Source: Pseudomonadales bacterium (lineage in GTDB: Bacteria; Pseudomonadota; Gammaproteobacteria; Pseudomonadales; Azotimanducaceae). Taken from it: 64,000 nt of DNA. Below the pieces are notes generated by a model. It was not told where the DNA came from. It was given only the letters and a program-made list of their open reading frames with translations, and made no database searches. Every line of letters begins with the position of its first letter. The first letter of the stretch is position 1. The stretch spans positions 1,645,072-1,709,071 of the forward strand of contig JAEPOO010000001.1 in NCBI GenBank assembly GCA_017642855.1, given 5' to 3'. Both the position numbers and the translations under genes were made by a program. This document shows, piece by piece, positions 27,088-36,674 of the stretch.

Positions 27088-27804
27088 ATGAAAGTAAAAC
27101 GTCTGGTTTCCGCTGTTGCTGTCGCTGGCCTGGCTTGTACTGGCGCCATCGCTGACGCAAAGGCGGATTCAAACAATGAGAAAGAATTTACCCGCGGTGC
27201 AACCACGGGACTTGTCATCGGTGCAGTCGCAGGTGGACCTGTTGGCGCTTTTACAGGTGCAGTATTCGGCGGCGAGGTATTGGGTCGACTGTTTCTGCAG
27301 CACCGCGAAAATCGAGAGATGGTTGTTGAAATCGCCGCTCTGCAGCAAGCGCTCAGCACGCAGAATGCTGAAAATGAGCAGTTGATTAGCGCACTCAACC
27401 AGGACCTAGACACGATGCTTGCGCTGCAGGCGACAACGCCACGCTCCCATAGCCTGCCAATCCAGTTCCGAACAGCCAGCAGTGATATTGAGATCCAGTA
27501 TGAAAAAGACCTGAAACAGATCGCCAACATACTTAAGCGAAACAAAGATGCGACGGTCACACTCGCCGGTTTCGCTGATCGCCGGGGCGATAATAGTTTC
27601 AACCAGGAACTGTCAGAAAAACGCGTTCGAAGTGTGAAAAAGTACTTGTTGAAAGAAGGTGTCGGCCAGAACCAGATCCGAGGACTCGCATACGGCGAAA
27701 CTCGGCCGCTGGACAACGTCGAAACACTGGAATCCAACTTTTTTGACCGCCGGGTGGTACTCGAAGTTGATCTTAAACTGGATCCACGACTGGCCACTCG
27801 CTAA
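27088..27804 (+). CDS. pdsO: Sortase-associated OmpA-like protein PdsO
   Basis: A 238-residue exported protein. It has a signal peptide (about 1-26), a glycine-zipper-like hydrophobic stretch (about 38-64, AVAGGPVGAFTGAVFGG), a coiled region rich in Gln and Glu (75-110), and an OmpA-like C-terminal domain (about 120-230, with LAGFADRRGDNSFNQELSEK). This domain order fits PdsO, the OmpA-like partner of proteobacterial sortase systems. It may anchor to peptidoglycan near the outer membrane. A strong site, GAGGAAAT, precedes the ATG. Its stop interlocks with the sortase stop. Confidence 0.9.
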   Translation: MKVKRLVSAVAVAGLACTGAIADAKADSNNEKEFTRGATTGLVIGAVAGGPVGAFTGAVFGGEVLGRLFLQHRENREMVVEIAALQQALSTQNAENEQLISALNQDLDTMLALQATTPRSHSLPIQFRTASSDIEIQYEKDLKQIANILKRNKDATVTLAGFADRRGDNSFNQELSEKRVRSVKKYLLKEGVGQNQIRGLAYGETRPLDNVETLESNFFDRRVVLEVDLKLDPRLATR

Positions 27805-28388
27805 CCTCCCCAGACAGGCTGGTCTTGTGCCAGCCTGTCTAAGCTCACCACGTACCGTAACGGTCCCCCTACCACAACCGCATCAAACGGATAGCAGGTC
27901 ACAAGGACTAACTGTTCTTTTTCTGCTGATAGGGCAATGCCGCTTCGCTCATCAGAATTCATAATCTCAACGTCTTTGACGACATAGGTGTGCCAGCGAG
28001 CATCAGCGGTTTGTACTTGGAAATGCTCACCCTTTTTTACGTCACGCAAAAACTCAAAATGTGTATCTCGATGTCCCGCGACAACTGACACACCAACTTC
28101 ACCTGGGCTCGCTGTTCCACTAACGAGACCTGGACCAAAAGCGAGCGCACTGCCGTGCGCACCTTCAAGAATAATCAGGTCGTGCTTTTCATAAGTCATT
28201 CTCGCGACGGGCCAGGTATCTGCCCAAGGCCAGGGCGCCTTGGAATCACCGGGCGCAGTGCGTGCCCAACTTCGTTTAATCAGGTATTGAGCGAGCTCTG
28301 CTTTGATATGTATCCACGATCCAGCAGTCCAGCAGCCGAGCGCAACAATAAGAAGGGCTGCTGACACAGCCCTTTTACTGACGCCCAT
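27801..28388 (-). CDS. Class GN sortase
   Basis: A 195-residue transpeptidase. An N-terminal membrane anchor is at about 8-27. The catalytic His is near residue 105 (VVAGHRDTHFEFL), Cys near 167 (LVLVTCYPFDAV) and Arg near 178 (GGPLRYVV). ATG 28388 overlaps the target gene stop by one base (TAATG) and excludes the longer upstream frame. It should cleave the C-terminal sorting signal of the adjacent vWA protein. Sortases are rare in Gram-negative bacteria, and this dedicated class serves a single neighbouring target. Confidence 0.93.
   Translation of the reverse strand: MGVSKRAVSAALLIVALGCWTAGSWIHIKAELAQYLIKRSWARTAPGDSKAPWPWADTWPVARMTYEKHDLIILEGAHGSALAFGPGLVSGTASPGEVGVSVVAGHRDTHFEFLRDVKKGEHFQVQTADARWHTYVVKDVEIMNSDERSGIALSAEKEQLVLVTCYPFDAVVVGGPLRYVVSLDRLAQDQPVWGG
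27812..27840. terminator. Perfect hairpin between pdsO and the sortase gene
   Basis: AGACAGGCTGG and CCAGCCTGTCT form an 11-base-pair perfect stem around a seven-base loop, eight bases past the pdsO stop. No T-run follows on the plus strand. The repeat codes for the C-terminal residues of the sortase, so one sequence serves two roles. It could end or stabilise the pdsO transcript. Confidence 0.45.
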
Positions 28389-30442
28389 TATCGGGCGGGC
28401 ATCAGGCGGGTGACACCCGCGAGCAGGAGTGACAGGCAACCCACAAGAAACAGCAGAGAAGCTGGTGTCGCCGTCGAAGGATAGCTCGCCATCGGCTGCA
28501 AGACTTGGCCCTTGGCTACTGCATTAGGCACAGCGCTTGATTTCAGTTCAGCTTCCGGTTCACGAGAAACAATTTCCTCGACCGCGACAAGACTGGTGTG
28601 TTTCGTGACCAGCTTATGTGCCAGCGCAACCTGGATAATGTCGCCCCGGGTCGCTTCTGAATCCCTGCCTTCAATTTCCAGATCAGTCAGATGCTCAATC
28701 TTCTCGCGAGCCCACAGGGTGCCGACACCGATGTGATCTCTATTAACGCTAAGATCCAGGGCACTGGACCACTCGGCATTCGACGTTCGGCCCCGAACGA
28801 TCACCTCGCCTTTTAAATCACTGACCTTTGCCGCCAGGAGCAGCGGCTCACCCTTGTAGAGCGCAGGAATCTTTTGAGGATAGCTTTCACTTTGCACAGG
28901 CCAGGTTACTGAGAAATCGGAGGCAACCGGACTGTCGATCTTTTTGAACAGCGCTTCCATCTGATCGGCAACATCAATCAAAGAGCCGATGTACGTATAG
29001 CTTCCTCGGCCATGCTTCGCCGCCTGACGCATAAAGTAACTGTTGGGTGCGCTACCTATCCCGACAGGGAATAACCGGGTCTTTCCGAGGCGCTCACGGA
29101 TTAGCTGGAATAACCCTTGCTCATTGCCGACAGCACCGTCAGTGATAAAAACAATCTGCTTGAGTTGTGACTCTTCATCACCATCTGCAAGTGCCTGCTC
29201 CAATGCCGGCAACATGTTGGTACCACCGCCAGCCCCAAGCTGACTCACCCACGTCCGAGCACGCTCCAGGTGATAAGCATCGGGGCTCTGCACCGAACTG
29301 AACAGTCGCGACCAGCTGCTGTTGAATTCAATAACATTGAATCGGTCATGTGGTCGCAAGCGACTCAACGCTTTGAGCAGACTGGATCTTGCCTGCTCGA
29401 TCGAAGAACCTCTCATAGAGCCTGAGGTATCAATGACAAATATCATGTCCCGAGGCAGCGCTTGAACCTCTTCCCCTTCTGGTGGAAGCAACATCATGAG
29501 CGCATAGGTTTCACCGGCAACAGATTCAGTGAAGATCGCCGCCTGAGGCTCGCTCCCGGATACAGGCCGCCACCGCAGCACAAAATCACGATCCATGGTG
29601 ACTCGCCCGTGCGCTAAAGACACTTCATAGTGCTCGCCCGCTCGGTTTACGGAAATTTCATGATAGGGACTACCGATTTCCTGCAACTCAAGCCCGGGCG
29701 CGAGGTTCACATGGATGTCGATAGGATTCACCAGGCCATCATCCGACTTGATCATCGGTGGCGTAATCAGGTTGGCATCTGAAACCTGCGTAGTCGGCAG
29801 AGACCATCCGCTCTCATTAACCTTCATGACAGTGGGTAACGGTTCACCAGGCATGTATCTCGGCGTGAGTGTCATGGGGAACCGATAACTGAATTCACCG
29901 CTGTCATACTGCACTGAGTCAACAAACTTCAGTCGAATGACAATGGTTTCACCGGGCGCGATATTGGCAACCGATTGCCGATAAAGGTTGGGCCGGTTCT
30001 GTTCAACCAACGCGGCTTTTTTGCCTTCGGTTTTCGCTTGCTCATAAATTTTTCGAGCGACCTGGCGTTCCTTGATCTCCGCCTTGATCAATCGCTCACC
30101 CACATGCATCTCCATCTCATTGACCGCGGCCGTATCCGGCATCGGTAGGACATACACTGCTTCCTGGTAATCCTCAGTCTGGTTACGGAACCGCTGAGTC
30201 AGTTCAACATGAGTGACCACGCCGGAAATAGAGAAGCTGACGCTACTTTCCATATGCAGCGCGTTAATGGTCTGCCCATCGGACAGTTCAAAAAGGATCT
30301 GCCCCGCACCAATGTCATCGGTATTGGGTATGGCGGCGGACACCGGGCGGGGCGACCCTCCCCACAGGAACAGGATCGCCAGACACAACAGGCTCGCTAA
30401 ACCAACTAAAGGACGCTCATGTCGAATAAGCGGAATTTGCAT
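28388..30442 (-). CDS. Marine proteobacterial sortase target protein (VIT + vWA)
   Basis: A 684-residue surface protein. It has a signal peptide (about 1-36), a VIT domain (about 40-170, with VTHVELTQRFRNQTEDYQEA), and a vWA domain (about 330-490) with an intact MIDAS DTSGS at residue 337. The C-terminal sorting signal is YPSTATP, then a hydrophobic helix and RLMPAR. VIT/vWA architecture is that of inter-alpha-trypsin-inhibitor heavy chains and suggests metal-dependent adhesion. The first position of the sorting motif is Tyr rather than the usual Leu. The stop overlaps the sortase start, so expression is coupled. Its biological partner is unknown. Confidence 0.92.
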   Translation of the reverse strand: MQIPLIRHERPLVGLASLLCLAILFLWGGSPRPVSAAIPNTDDIGAGQILFELSDGQTINALHMESSVSFSISGVVTHVELTQRFRNQTEDYQEAVYVLPMPDTAAVNEMEMHVGERLIKAEIKERQVARKIYEQAKTEGKKAALVEQNRPNLYRQSVANIAPGETIVIRLKFVDSVQYDSGEFSYRFPMTLTPRYMPGEPLPTVMKVNESGWSLPTTQVSDANLITPPMIKSDDGLVNPIDIHVNLAPGLELQEIGSPYHEISVNRAGEHYEVSLAHGRVTMDRDFVLRWRPVSGSEPQAAIFTESVAGETYALMMLLPPEGEEVQALPRDMIFVIDTSGSMRGSSIEQARSSLLKALSRLRPHDRFNVIEFNSSWSRLFSSVQSPDAYHLERARTWVSQLGAGGGTNMLPALEQALADGDEESQLKQIVFITDGAVGNEQGLFQLIRERLGKTRLFPVGIGSAPNSYFMRQAAKHGRGSYTYIGSLIDVADQMEALFKKIDSPVASDFSVTWPVQSESYPQKIPALYKGEPLLLAAKVSDLKGEVIVRGRTSNAEWSSALDLSVNRDHIGVGTLWAREKIEHLTDLEIEGRDSEATRGDIIQVALAHKLVTKHTSLVAVEEIVSREPEAELKSSAVPNAVAKGQVLQPMASYPSTATPASLLFLVGCLSLLLAGVTRLMPAR

Positions 30443-30548
30443 CTGGCACTCCTGAACTCATGTGGTCAGGACATTAGAAACGCCAGACGCGGCGTGGCGA
30501 TGACCGAATCAGGTCATTTCAATGACAGATAATGGAAAAATGTTGAAG

Positions 30549-30743
30549 CTAGATAACGGCAGCGACAAAGATGATCGTCAGGCCCACTGCCAGCGTCAGC
30601 CAGAGTTCCCAGGGCTGGGAATCCTGTTCTTCGATACGCGTCTCGACCACCTCTTCCCTGGCAGCCACCTCAGCCTCATGCGCTGCGCGATCCCGCTCAA
30701 TGGCGTCTTTCAGACTGAAAATGCGAACTTCTGTGTTGCTCAT
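30549..30743 (-). CDS. Small tail-anchored membrane protein next to the sortase system
   Basis: A 64-residue protein: a charged helical first half (SLKDAIERDRAAHEAEVAAR, likely coiled coil) and one C-terminal membrane segment (about residues 45-64) ending at the very C-terminus. AGGGA is well placed before the ATG. It lies 106 bases upstream of the sortase target gene on the same strand, so it may share its promoter. No family is recognised. Confidence 0.65.
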   Translation of the reverse strand: MSNTEVRIFSLKDAIERDRAAHEAEVAAREEVVETRIEEQDSQPWELWLTLAVGLTIIFVAAVI

Positions 30744-30841
30744 GTTTTCCCTACACCCCTTTCAGGGCTTGATTCCCGACATCAAGAATGCCCCCTTTCC
30801 TATGAAATAGAGACGCCCGAAACCCGAAAGTGTGATTCGCA

Positions 30842-31132
30842 TCACACTTTTGGGTAAATTCCACGACGAACGGCTTTCTCACCTACCATGCCGGCGTTTG
30901 CGTTCGCCATGAGGATGCTCCCAATGGTTTTCCTGCTTTCGGGAAAGCCGCGGAAGAAGTTATCAATCCTGGCTAGCGCAGTTTCAACAGCCTGAAACTC
31001 AAACTTCGCTTCCTTATCCAATCCCGCGAGTACTTTGTCGTCTTCGCGCTCAATGAACTGTTCATAAAACTGCTCGCTGATCATTCTGTCAGAGCGGCTG
31101 CGTTCAAGCTTCTCGATGCGCACAAAACACAT
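30842..31132 (-). CDS. Hypothetical protein
   Basis: A 96-residue charged, soluble protein. The C-terminal half, ETALARIDNFFRGFPESRKT and ILMANANAGMVGEKAVRRGI, is compact and protein-like. No family is recognised. No clear ribosome binding site precedes ATG 31132, GTG 31123 or ATG 31084, so the start is uncertain. It is divergent from the SnoaL-like gene at 31229. Confidence 0.5.
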   Translation of the reverse strand: MCFVRIEKLERSRSDRMISEQFYEQFIEREDDKVLAGLDKEAKFEFQAVETALARIDNFFRGFPESRKTIGSILMANANAGMVGEKAVRRGIYPKV

Positions 31133-31228
31133 TGACGTGAATCAAAAGCGCGTTCGAATGCTGGCAAATGGCCCGGACTCATGGTTTAGTGCGGCTTTGC
31201 CAGAACAACAATCGAGGGAGGCAACAGA

Positions 31229-31639
31229 ATGATGAGTTCCGGACCACTGGAAGACAGAATGGCGATCAGAGAACTGGTCGAATCGTACAACGACGCCGTT
31301 ATGCGATTCGATGGTGACGCCTGGGCTGAGAACTGGCGGGATGATGCGACCTGGGAATTGCCGGGTGCCCCAATCACCGGCAAAGAAAACTTTTTCCCGG
31401 TCTGGCAGCAGGCCATGAGCGGATTCTCTTTCGTTGGCTTTTTTGCTTCGGCAGGCCCCATTGTGGTTGATGGCGACAAAGCTCACGCCACCTGGTACCA
31501 GCAGGAATTCCTGCATCAGAAAGACGGTGTAAAGCGCAATGTCACGGGTCGATATGAAGACGATTACGTTAAGGTGGATGGCCGCTGGTACTTCCAGAAG
31601 CGCATCTATGATGTGCTGAATTCCGAGGAGGTCGGCTGA
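31229..31639 (+). CDS. SnoaL-like / NTF2-fold protein
   Basis: A 136-residue protein of the NTF2/SnoaL superfamily. It has the N-terminal helix EDRMAIRELVESYNDAVMRF, WAENWRDDATWELPG at the first strand, and a C-terminal KVDGRWYFQKRIYDVL. GGGAGGC precedes the ATG pair; the second ATG (31232) is equally possible. Its last bases carry the ribosome binding site of the MATE gene, and the stop overlaps the proposed CTG start of that gene, so the two are coupled. Function not determined. Confidence 0.83.
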   Translation: MMSSGPLEDRMAIRELVESYNDAVMRFDGDAWAENWRDDATWELPGAPITGKENFFPVWQQAMSGFSFVGFFASAGPIVVDGDKAHATWYQQEFLHQKDGVKRNVTGRYEDDYVKVDGRWYFQKRIYDVLNSEEVG

Positions 31640-33057
31640 GTAAAACTGCTCGACCGCCGATTATCGGGGAGACCCGGCAACTCTTTCACCTGGCCCTGCC
31701 CCTCATGGGTGCGCAACTTGCGCAGATGGGTATGGGCGTCGCAGACACCATCATGGCGGGGCGTTACGGCTCCGCTGACCTCGCAGGTGTCGCACTCGGA
31801 TCCAGTATTCTCTGGCCCAGCATGATGCTGGTTTTCGGCGTGGTACAAGCCGTGACGCCAACCGTTTCCCAACTGAACGGGGCTCGCGCCTATGCCGAAA
31901 TTGGTGATGTCATCCGCCAGGGTCTCTGGATGGCGCTGATTGGCGGTTTTATTGTTGTCACCATCCTGAACAACATCGAGCCGGTTTATCACCTGATGCG
32001 CGTCGACCCGGTGGCCGTCGCAATCTCGGTGCCCTACCTGAAATGGTGTTCCCTCGGTATGCCCGCATTGATGTGTTTTTTCTGCCTCAGATTCCTGGCA
32101 GACGGCACCGGCTGGACGCGCCCTGCGCTGATCATCGCCGTGTCCGCACTGATGCTGAAAATTCCGCTGAACTACGTACTCATCTACGGCAAGTTCGGTC
32201 TGCCTGAAATGGGTGGCGTTGGTTGTGGTGTCGCCCAGGCTATCATCATGTGGTTCCAGCTGTTTCTTGTTTTGATGGTGGTCACCCGGAAGCGATTCGC
32301 ACACACCGGCTGGATGGATAAATTTTCCTGGCCGGACTGGCGCATCATCAAGTCACTGCTGGTCATCGGTATTCCCATCGGATTAACGATTTTTGCAGAG
32401 ATGGGCCTCTTCTCTTTCACAACCCTGCTGCTCGGCCAGTTTGGCGCCGCCGTGGTGGCTTCACACAACATCGCCATGAACCTGAATGCCATCTTCTTTA
32501 TGCCACCCATGGCGCTCGGCATGGCGGCTACAATCAGAATCGGGTTTCGTGTCGGGGCACAGGAGATTGAAGACGCTCGACTGACCGCATTGATCGCCGT
32601 CGTCACGACAGCCGCAGTCGCGATAGGCGCTTCGATATTGATTTATTGCTTTCGCGAAGATCTGGTCAGCCTTTACACCACTGAACCGGCAGTTCTGACG
32701 CTATCCGTCACGCTGCTCTTGTTTGTCGTCTTCTTTCTTTTCTTCGACGCCAGCCAGGCTGTTTGTGTCGGGGCACTCAGGGGCTACAAAGACACGAAGA
32801 TACCCATGTGGATCGCGTTATTCAGCTATTGGGGTATTGGATTACCGACGCAGATCATATTCGGGTTTGGTTTCATCGGAGAACCTATGGAAGTCTACGG
32901 CTTCTGGTTGGGGCTTGCCGCCGGTGTGGGCAGCGCCGCAGTGCTGCTTGGCGCACGGCTGGTTTATGTCAGCGGCAACATTCCATTGATTCGAAGACTA
33001 GCACGAGAAGCCGATCGACAGAGTCTTCCAACAGAACCTACAGCCGCTAACGACTAA
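31636..33057 (+). CDS. MATE family efflux transporter with probable CTG start
   Basis: A 473-residue MATE exporter of the NorM type, expected to expel cationic drugs in exchange for Na+ or H+. About twelve membrane segments are seen, with GQFGAAVVASHNIAMNLNAI in the second half. The first ATG (31705) falls inside the first family helix: codons upstream read ETRQLFHLALPLMGAQLAQM, a standard MATE N-terminus. The only start-like codon ahead is CTG 31636, nine bases behind GAGGAGG and interlocked with the previous stop. CTG initiation is inferred from this. The stop interlocks with the CaiB-type gene (CTAA). Confidence 0.88.
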   Translation: MSKTARPPIIGETRQLFHLALPLMGAQLAQMGMGVADTIMAGRYGSADLAGVALGSSILWPSMMLVFGVVQAVTPTVSQLNGARAYAEIGDVIRQGLWMALIGGFIVVTILNNIEPVYHLMRVDPVAVAISVPYLKWCSLGMPALMCFFCLRFLADGTGWTRPALIIAVSALMLKIPLNYVLIYGKFGLPEMGGVGCGVAQAIIMWFQLFLVLMVVTRKRFAHTGWMDKFSWPDWRIIKSLLVIGIPIGLTIFAEMGLFSFTTLLLGQFGAAVVASHNIAMNLNAIFFMPPMALGMAATIRIGFRVGAQEIEDARLTALIAVVTTAAVAIGASILIYCFREDLVSLYTTEPAVLTLSVTLLLFVVFFLFFDASQAVCVGALRGYKDTKIPMWIALFSYWGIGLPTQIIFGFGFIGEPMEVYGFWLGLAAGVGSAAVLLGARLVYVSGNIPLIRRLAREADRQSLPTEPTAAND

Positions 33058-34217
33058 CTAAAGGCGCCATCCGACTGCAACTCCGAAACCTGCTCATCCG
33101 AGTATCCTAACTCGCGGGCGAGCTCATGGTTGTGCTCACCCAACCCAGGCGCCGCGAAGTTAACCCTCCCGGGCTCGTTCTGGAATTTGATGGGAATGCC
33201 GATGTGTTCGTGACCGGACTCATCTTCAATGATCATTTCACGGAATCGAACCTGCGGGTCATCCATGCCTTCTCTCAGGCTATTCACCGGTGCAAAGGCG
33301 GCATCAACGTCTTCAAACCATTCCACCCAATAAGACTGAGGCTGGCTTGCGAACTGCTCCCGGAAGAATTGCCGGACCGGTTCCTGGTTGGTCCCGGGTG
33401 GCGGCTCACATAGGGGAATCAGGTCTTCCCGACCAAATTTATTCAGCACAGACGCCGCAAAGTGCATCTCCGATGCACCGAGCACCACATATCGCTCGTC
33501 ACTGGTTTCATAGATGTTGTACATGGCATAACCGCCCCAGATTCGCTCGTCTTTAACAATCGGCGGTTCCTTTTCCGCAAAGACCCGACCCATGGAGTTC
33601 GGCAGACACGCAATAAGAGAGTCCATCATCGCGAGATCAATATAGTCGCCGTCGCCGGTGTCTTTGCGACGCAGCAACGCCATGAGCACCGACGAGAGGC
33701 CAATCGTTGCGGCAAGCATGTCAGCTGCCGGTAAAGATGGAATTGCAGGTTTACCATCAAAGCCGAGGTTGGCACTTAACACACCGGCGTAAGCTTCCGT
33801 TGCCAGATCGTGAGCAGGCTTCTTGACGTAAGGCCCACTCTGACCAAAAGCTGACAGGGAGGCATAAACCACAGACGGGTTTACCGCTTTGATATCTTCA
33901 TAAGACATTCCAAGACGTTCGATCACACCAGGTCTGAACGCCTCGATCACAACATCCGCGGTGGCTGCCAGTTTCAACGCCAGCTCTTTCCCACCATCGT
34001 GTTTCAGATTGAGTTGAACGCTGCGCTTGCCCCGGTGTGTATTGGCGAAGTACACGGACACGCCATCACGTTTTTGACCGATGTCCCGGTTGGGTTCGCC
34101 GCCACCTCTCGGCTCCAGCTTGATCACATCGGCACCGTGATCCGCCATCATTTGCGTAAGTAGCGGCCCCGGCAGAAACAGTGACAGATCCAGGACCCGG
34201 ATACCTTCCAGCTTCAT
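33054..34217 (-). CDS. CaiB/BaiF family (class III) CoA transferase
   Basis: A 387-residue family III CoA transferase or alpha-methylacyl-CoA racemase-like protein. Family features: IRVLDLSLFLPGPLLTQMMA at the N-terminus, DVVIEAFRPGVIERLG near residue 90, and the active-site Asp in AHDLATEAYAG. AAGGAA precedes the ATG. It is the last gene of the minus-strand run with the DMGDH-like protein and amidohydrolase 2. Substrate unknown. Second family member at 62452-63654. Confidence 0.9.
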   Translation of the reverse strand: MKLEGIRVLDLSLFLPGPLLTQMMADHGADVIKLEPRGGGEPNRDIGQKRDGVSVYFANTHRGKRSVQLNLKHDGGKELALKLAATADVVIEAFRPGVIERLGMSYEDIKAVNPSVVYASLSAFGQSGPYVKKPAHDLATEAYAGVLSANLGFDGKPAIPSLPAADMLAATIGLSSVLMALLRRKDTGDGDYIDLAMMDSLIACLPNSMGRVFAEKEPPIVKDERIWGGYAMYNIYETSDERYVVLGASEMHFAASVLNKFGREDLIPLCEPPPGTNQEPVRQFFREQFASQPQSYWVEWFEDVDAAFAPVNSLREGMDDPQVRFREMIIEDESGHEHIGIPIKFQNEPGRVNFAAPGLGEHNHELARELGYSDEQVSELQSDGAFS

Positions 34218-34220
34218 AAC

Positions 34221-36662
34221 TTATTCCTTCATGCGTTCGCTTTTTGGATCGTAGAGAGGTCGACGGGTTAATGCGACTGGATATCGCTGCCCCGCTACCT
34301 CAACTTCAAATCCGCTTTGACTGAAAAAAGACTGATCGATTCGGCCCGGTACAGACACGTGGACCATCGCCAAGGACTTATCCACTCGATACCCATAGCT
34401 GGCTGAGGTCGTCATACCGATTTGTTCACCGTTCAGAAACACCGGTTCGTCATGGATCATAAAGGGCGCATCAGAAGCCTCAATGGAAAGAATGGCAACT
34501 CGATTATCGATTTCCCCTCTTTGCGCTGACAGCGCTTCTTTGCCGACGAAGAAAGGTTTATCCCAATCCACCGTAAAACCCAGCCCTGCTTCCAGTGGAC
34601 TGATCTGGTCATGAATATCGTGGCCAAAATGTCGATAGCCCTTTTCCAGTCGACAGGCGTTCAATGCGTGGAAACCCGCGGGTTGCAGATCAAAGGTTTG
34701 GCCCACCTCAAGCAGGCGATCCAAAACCACCAGGGCATCCTCTTTTTGAAAGTAGAGTTCGAAACCCAGTTCACCAACATAGCTGAGGCGATTCACACGA
34801 ACTTCGCACCCGGCTATCTCAACCATAGCGGACTGGTAGTAGGCGAGGTGTTCCATCGAACCTTCAGTCGCTTTTTCCAGGAGGTGACGTGACTGCGGCC
34901 CCATTAGCCCAAGCATAAAAATCTGTTCAGAGTCATTGCTGGTGGCTATCTGGTCGTCATCGATGTGATCCAGCAACCAATGATAATCCCTGAGTTCACT
35001 GGCGCAGCTGCTCACTACCATAAACGCGTCCTCCGCGGTTCGGGTGATCGTGACATCCGCCTCGATACCGCCACGCGGATTCAACCACTGGGTATAAACC
35101 ACCTGGTTCACCGGCACATCCATTTGATTGGTCGATAACCGGTTTAACTTAGCGACAGCATCAGGACCCTTGATGTGAAAGATGGGGTAGCTGCTCATAT
35201 CAAACAGAGCAACACCGTGTTCTAACGCTCGGCACTCTCGTTGGCAGGCCCCAAACCAGTTGGGTTTACCGTAGGTATATCGATACGCTGTCTCTTGTTC
35301 AGTAGCGAACCAGTTGGGTCTCTCCCATCCCGCCAGTTCCCCCATCACCGCACCTAGTCCAACCATTCGATCGTGCATCGGACTTAAGCGCTGGTTTCGC
35401 GCAGTCTCAAACTGCCTTTGCGGCCAGTGCATGTCATAAAGCAACCCAAGGGTTTCTTTCGTCCGCTCTTCAAGAAACGGTTTTTTACTCTGAAAAGGAA
35501 AGGTCCGCCGGATGTCTACGTCCCAAAGGTCCATGGGTGGATAACCCTTTTGAATCCACTCTGCCAGGACTTTACCGGCACCACCGGATGACTGAATGCC
35601 AATGGAGTTAAAACCAGCGGCAACGAACAGATTTTTTAATTCAGGGGTTTCTCCGAGAAGATATCGGTCATCTGGCGTGAAGCTTTCTGGTCCGTTGAAG
35701 AACAACTGGACCCCGGCTGTTTCAAGTGGGGCAAAACGACTCGTGGCCTGCTCGAGAACTGGCGCGAAGTGATCAAAGTCATAAGGCAATGACGTGAATT
35801 CAAAGTCTTCCGGAATGCCTTCTACTGCCCAGGGTTTTGCCTTGAGCTCGAAAGCACCAAGCAACAGCTTTCCTGCGTCTTCTTTGTAATAAGCCTGTTC
35901 ATCCGGCACTCGCAGGGTTGGCCTGATTCCCTCAGAATCAAAAACATCAAGCGGCTCGGTGACGATATAGAAATGTTCGGCGGCCTGAAGCGGAATGGAG
36001 ACATGGTGTTGAGCAGCGAAGTCTTTCGCCCACATACCATTCGCCAGCACCACGATCCGGGATCTCACTGACTGACCATTATTTAATCTGACACCGGTCA
36101 CTTTGTCATCGTCAACCAACAGAGATGCCACACAGACGTCTTCCAGAATTTCCGCACCACCTGCTCTGGCGCCTTTCGCAAAAGCTAACGTGGTATCCAC
36201 TGGATTGGTTTGACCATCGCCGGGCAGATAAACGCCGCCCAGAAGATCCTGGCCTGAAAACTCAGGCCAGTAACTCAGCAACTCCGAAGGGCTGATACGC
36301 TCGCATTCGACACCAAAGGACCTGGCCATGGTCGCCTGGCGTTTCAATTCTTCAAGGCGCTCCGCATTGAGAGCCGCTGTGAGAGAACCCGTCACCCGGT
36401 AGCCAGTTGGTTGGCCGGTGATGGCTTCAAGATCACGAAACAGTTCGGCGGTGTAACGAGCCAATTTCGTCATATTGAGATTAGCGCGAAGTTGCGCCAC
36501 GAGACCCGCAGCATGCCAGGTTGTACCGGAGGTCAGTTCCTTGCGCTCCAAAAGCAGAACGTCAGAGATACCTAACTCAGCGAGGTGGTAAGCAATAGAA
36601 CAGCCGACAATGCCGCCGCCAATAATGACGACTTCAGCCTGATCAGGTATCAACTGACTCAT
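34221..36662 (-). CDS. Dimethylglycine/sarcosine dehydrogenase-like FAD protein with GcvT domain
   Basis: An 813-residue two-part enzyme. The N-terminal DAO-type FAD domain has [19 protein letters not shown] and the TTWHAAGL motif whose His carries covalent FAD in dimethylglycine and sarcosine dehydrogenases. The C-terminal half (from about residue 430) is an aminomethyltransferase (GcvT) domain, with [11 protein letters not shown] and [15 protein letters not shown]. Such enzymes oxidatively remove N-methyl groups and pass the C1 unit to tetrahydrofolate. It lies between amidohydrolase 2 (12 bases) and the CaiB-type gene (3 bases). The amine substrate is not known. Confidence 0.92.
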   Translation of the reverse strand: MSQLIPDQAEVVIIGGGIVGCSIAYHLAELGISDVLLLERKELTSGTTWHAAGLVAQLRANLNMTKLARYTAELFRDLEAITGQPTGYRVTGSLTAALNAERLEELKRQATMARSFGVECERISPSELLSYWPEFSGQDLLGGVYLPGDGQTNPVDTTLAFAKGARAGGAEILEDVCVASLLVDDDKVTGVRLNNGQSVRSRIVVLANGMWAKDFAAQHHVSIPLQAAEHFYIVTEPLDVFDSEGIRPTLRVPDEQAYYKEDAGKLLLGAFELKAKPWAVEGIPEDFEFTSLPYDFDHFAPVLEQATSRFAPLETAGVQLFFNGPESFTPDDRYLLGETPELKNLFVAAGFNSIGIQSSGGAGKVLAEWIQKGYPPMDLWDVDIRRTFPFQSKKPFLEERTKETLGLLYDMHWPQRQFETARNQRLSPMHDRMVGLGAVMGELAGWERPNWFATEQETAYRYTYGKPNWFGACQRECRALEHGVALFDMSSYPIFHIKGPDAVAKLNRLSTNQMDVPVNQVVYTQWLNPRGGIEADVTITRTAEDAFMVVSSCASELRDYHWLLDHIDDDQIATSNDSEQIFMLGLMGPQSRHLLEKATEGSMEHLAYYQSAMVEIAGCEVRVNRLSYVGELGFELYFQKEDALVVLDRLLEVGQTFDLQPAGFHALNACRLEKGYRHFGHDIHDQISPLEAGLGFTVDWDKPFFVGKEALSAQRGEIDNRVAILSIEASDAPFMIHDEPVFLNGEQIGMTTSASYGYRVDKSLAMVHVSVPGRIDQSFFSQSGFEVEVAGQRYPVALTRRPLYDPKSERMKE

Positions 36663-36674
36663 TCAGAGGGGTGT

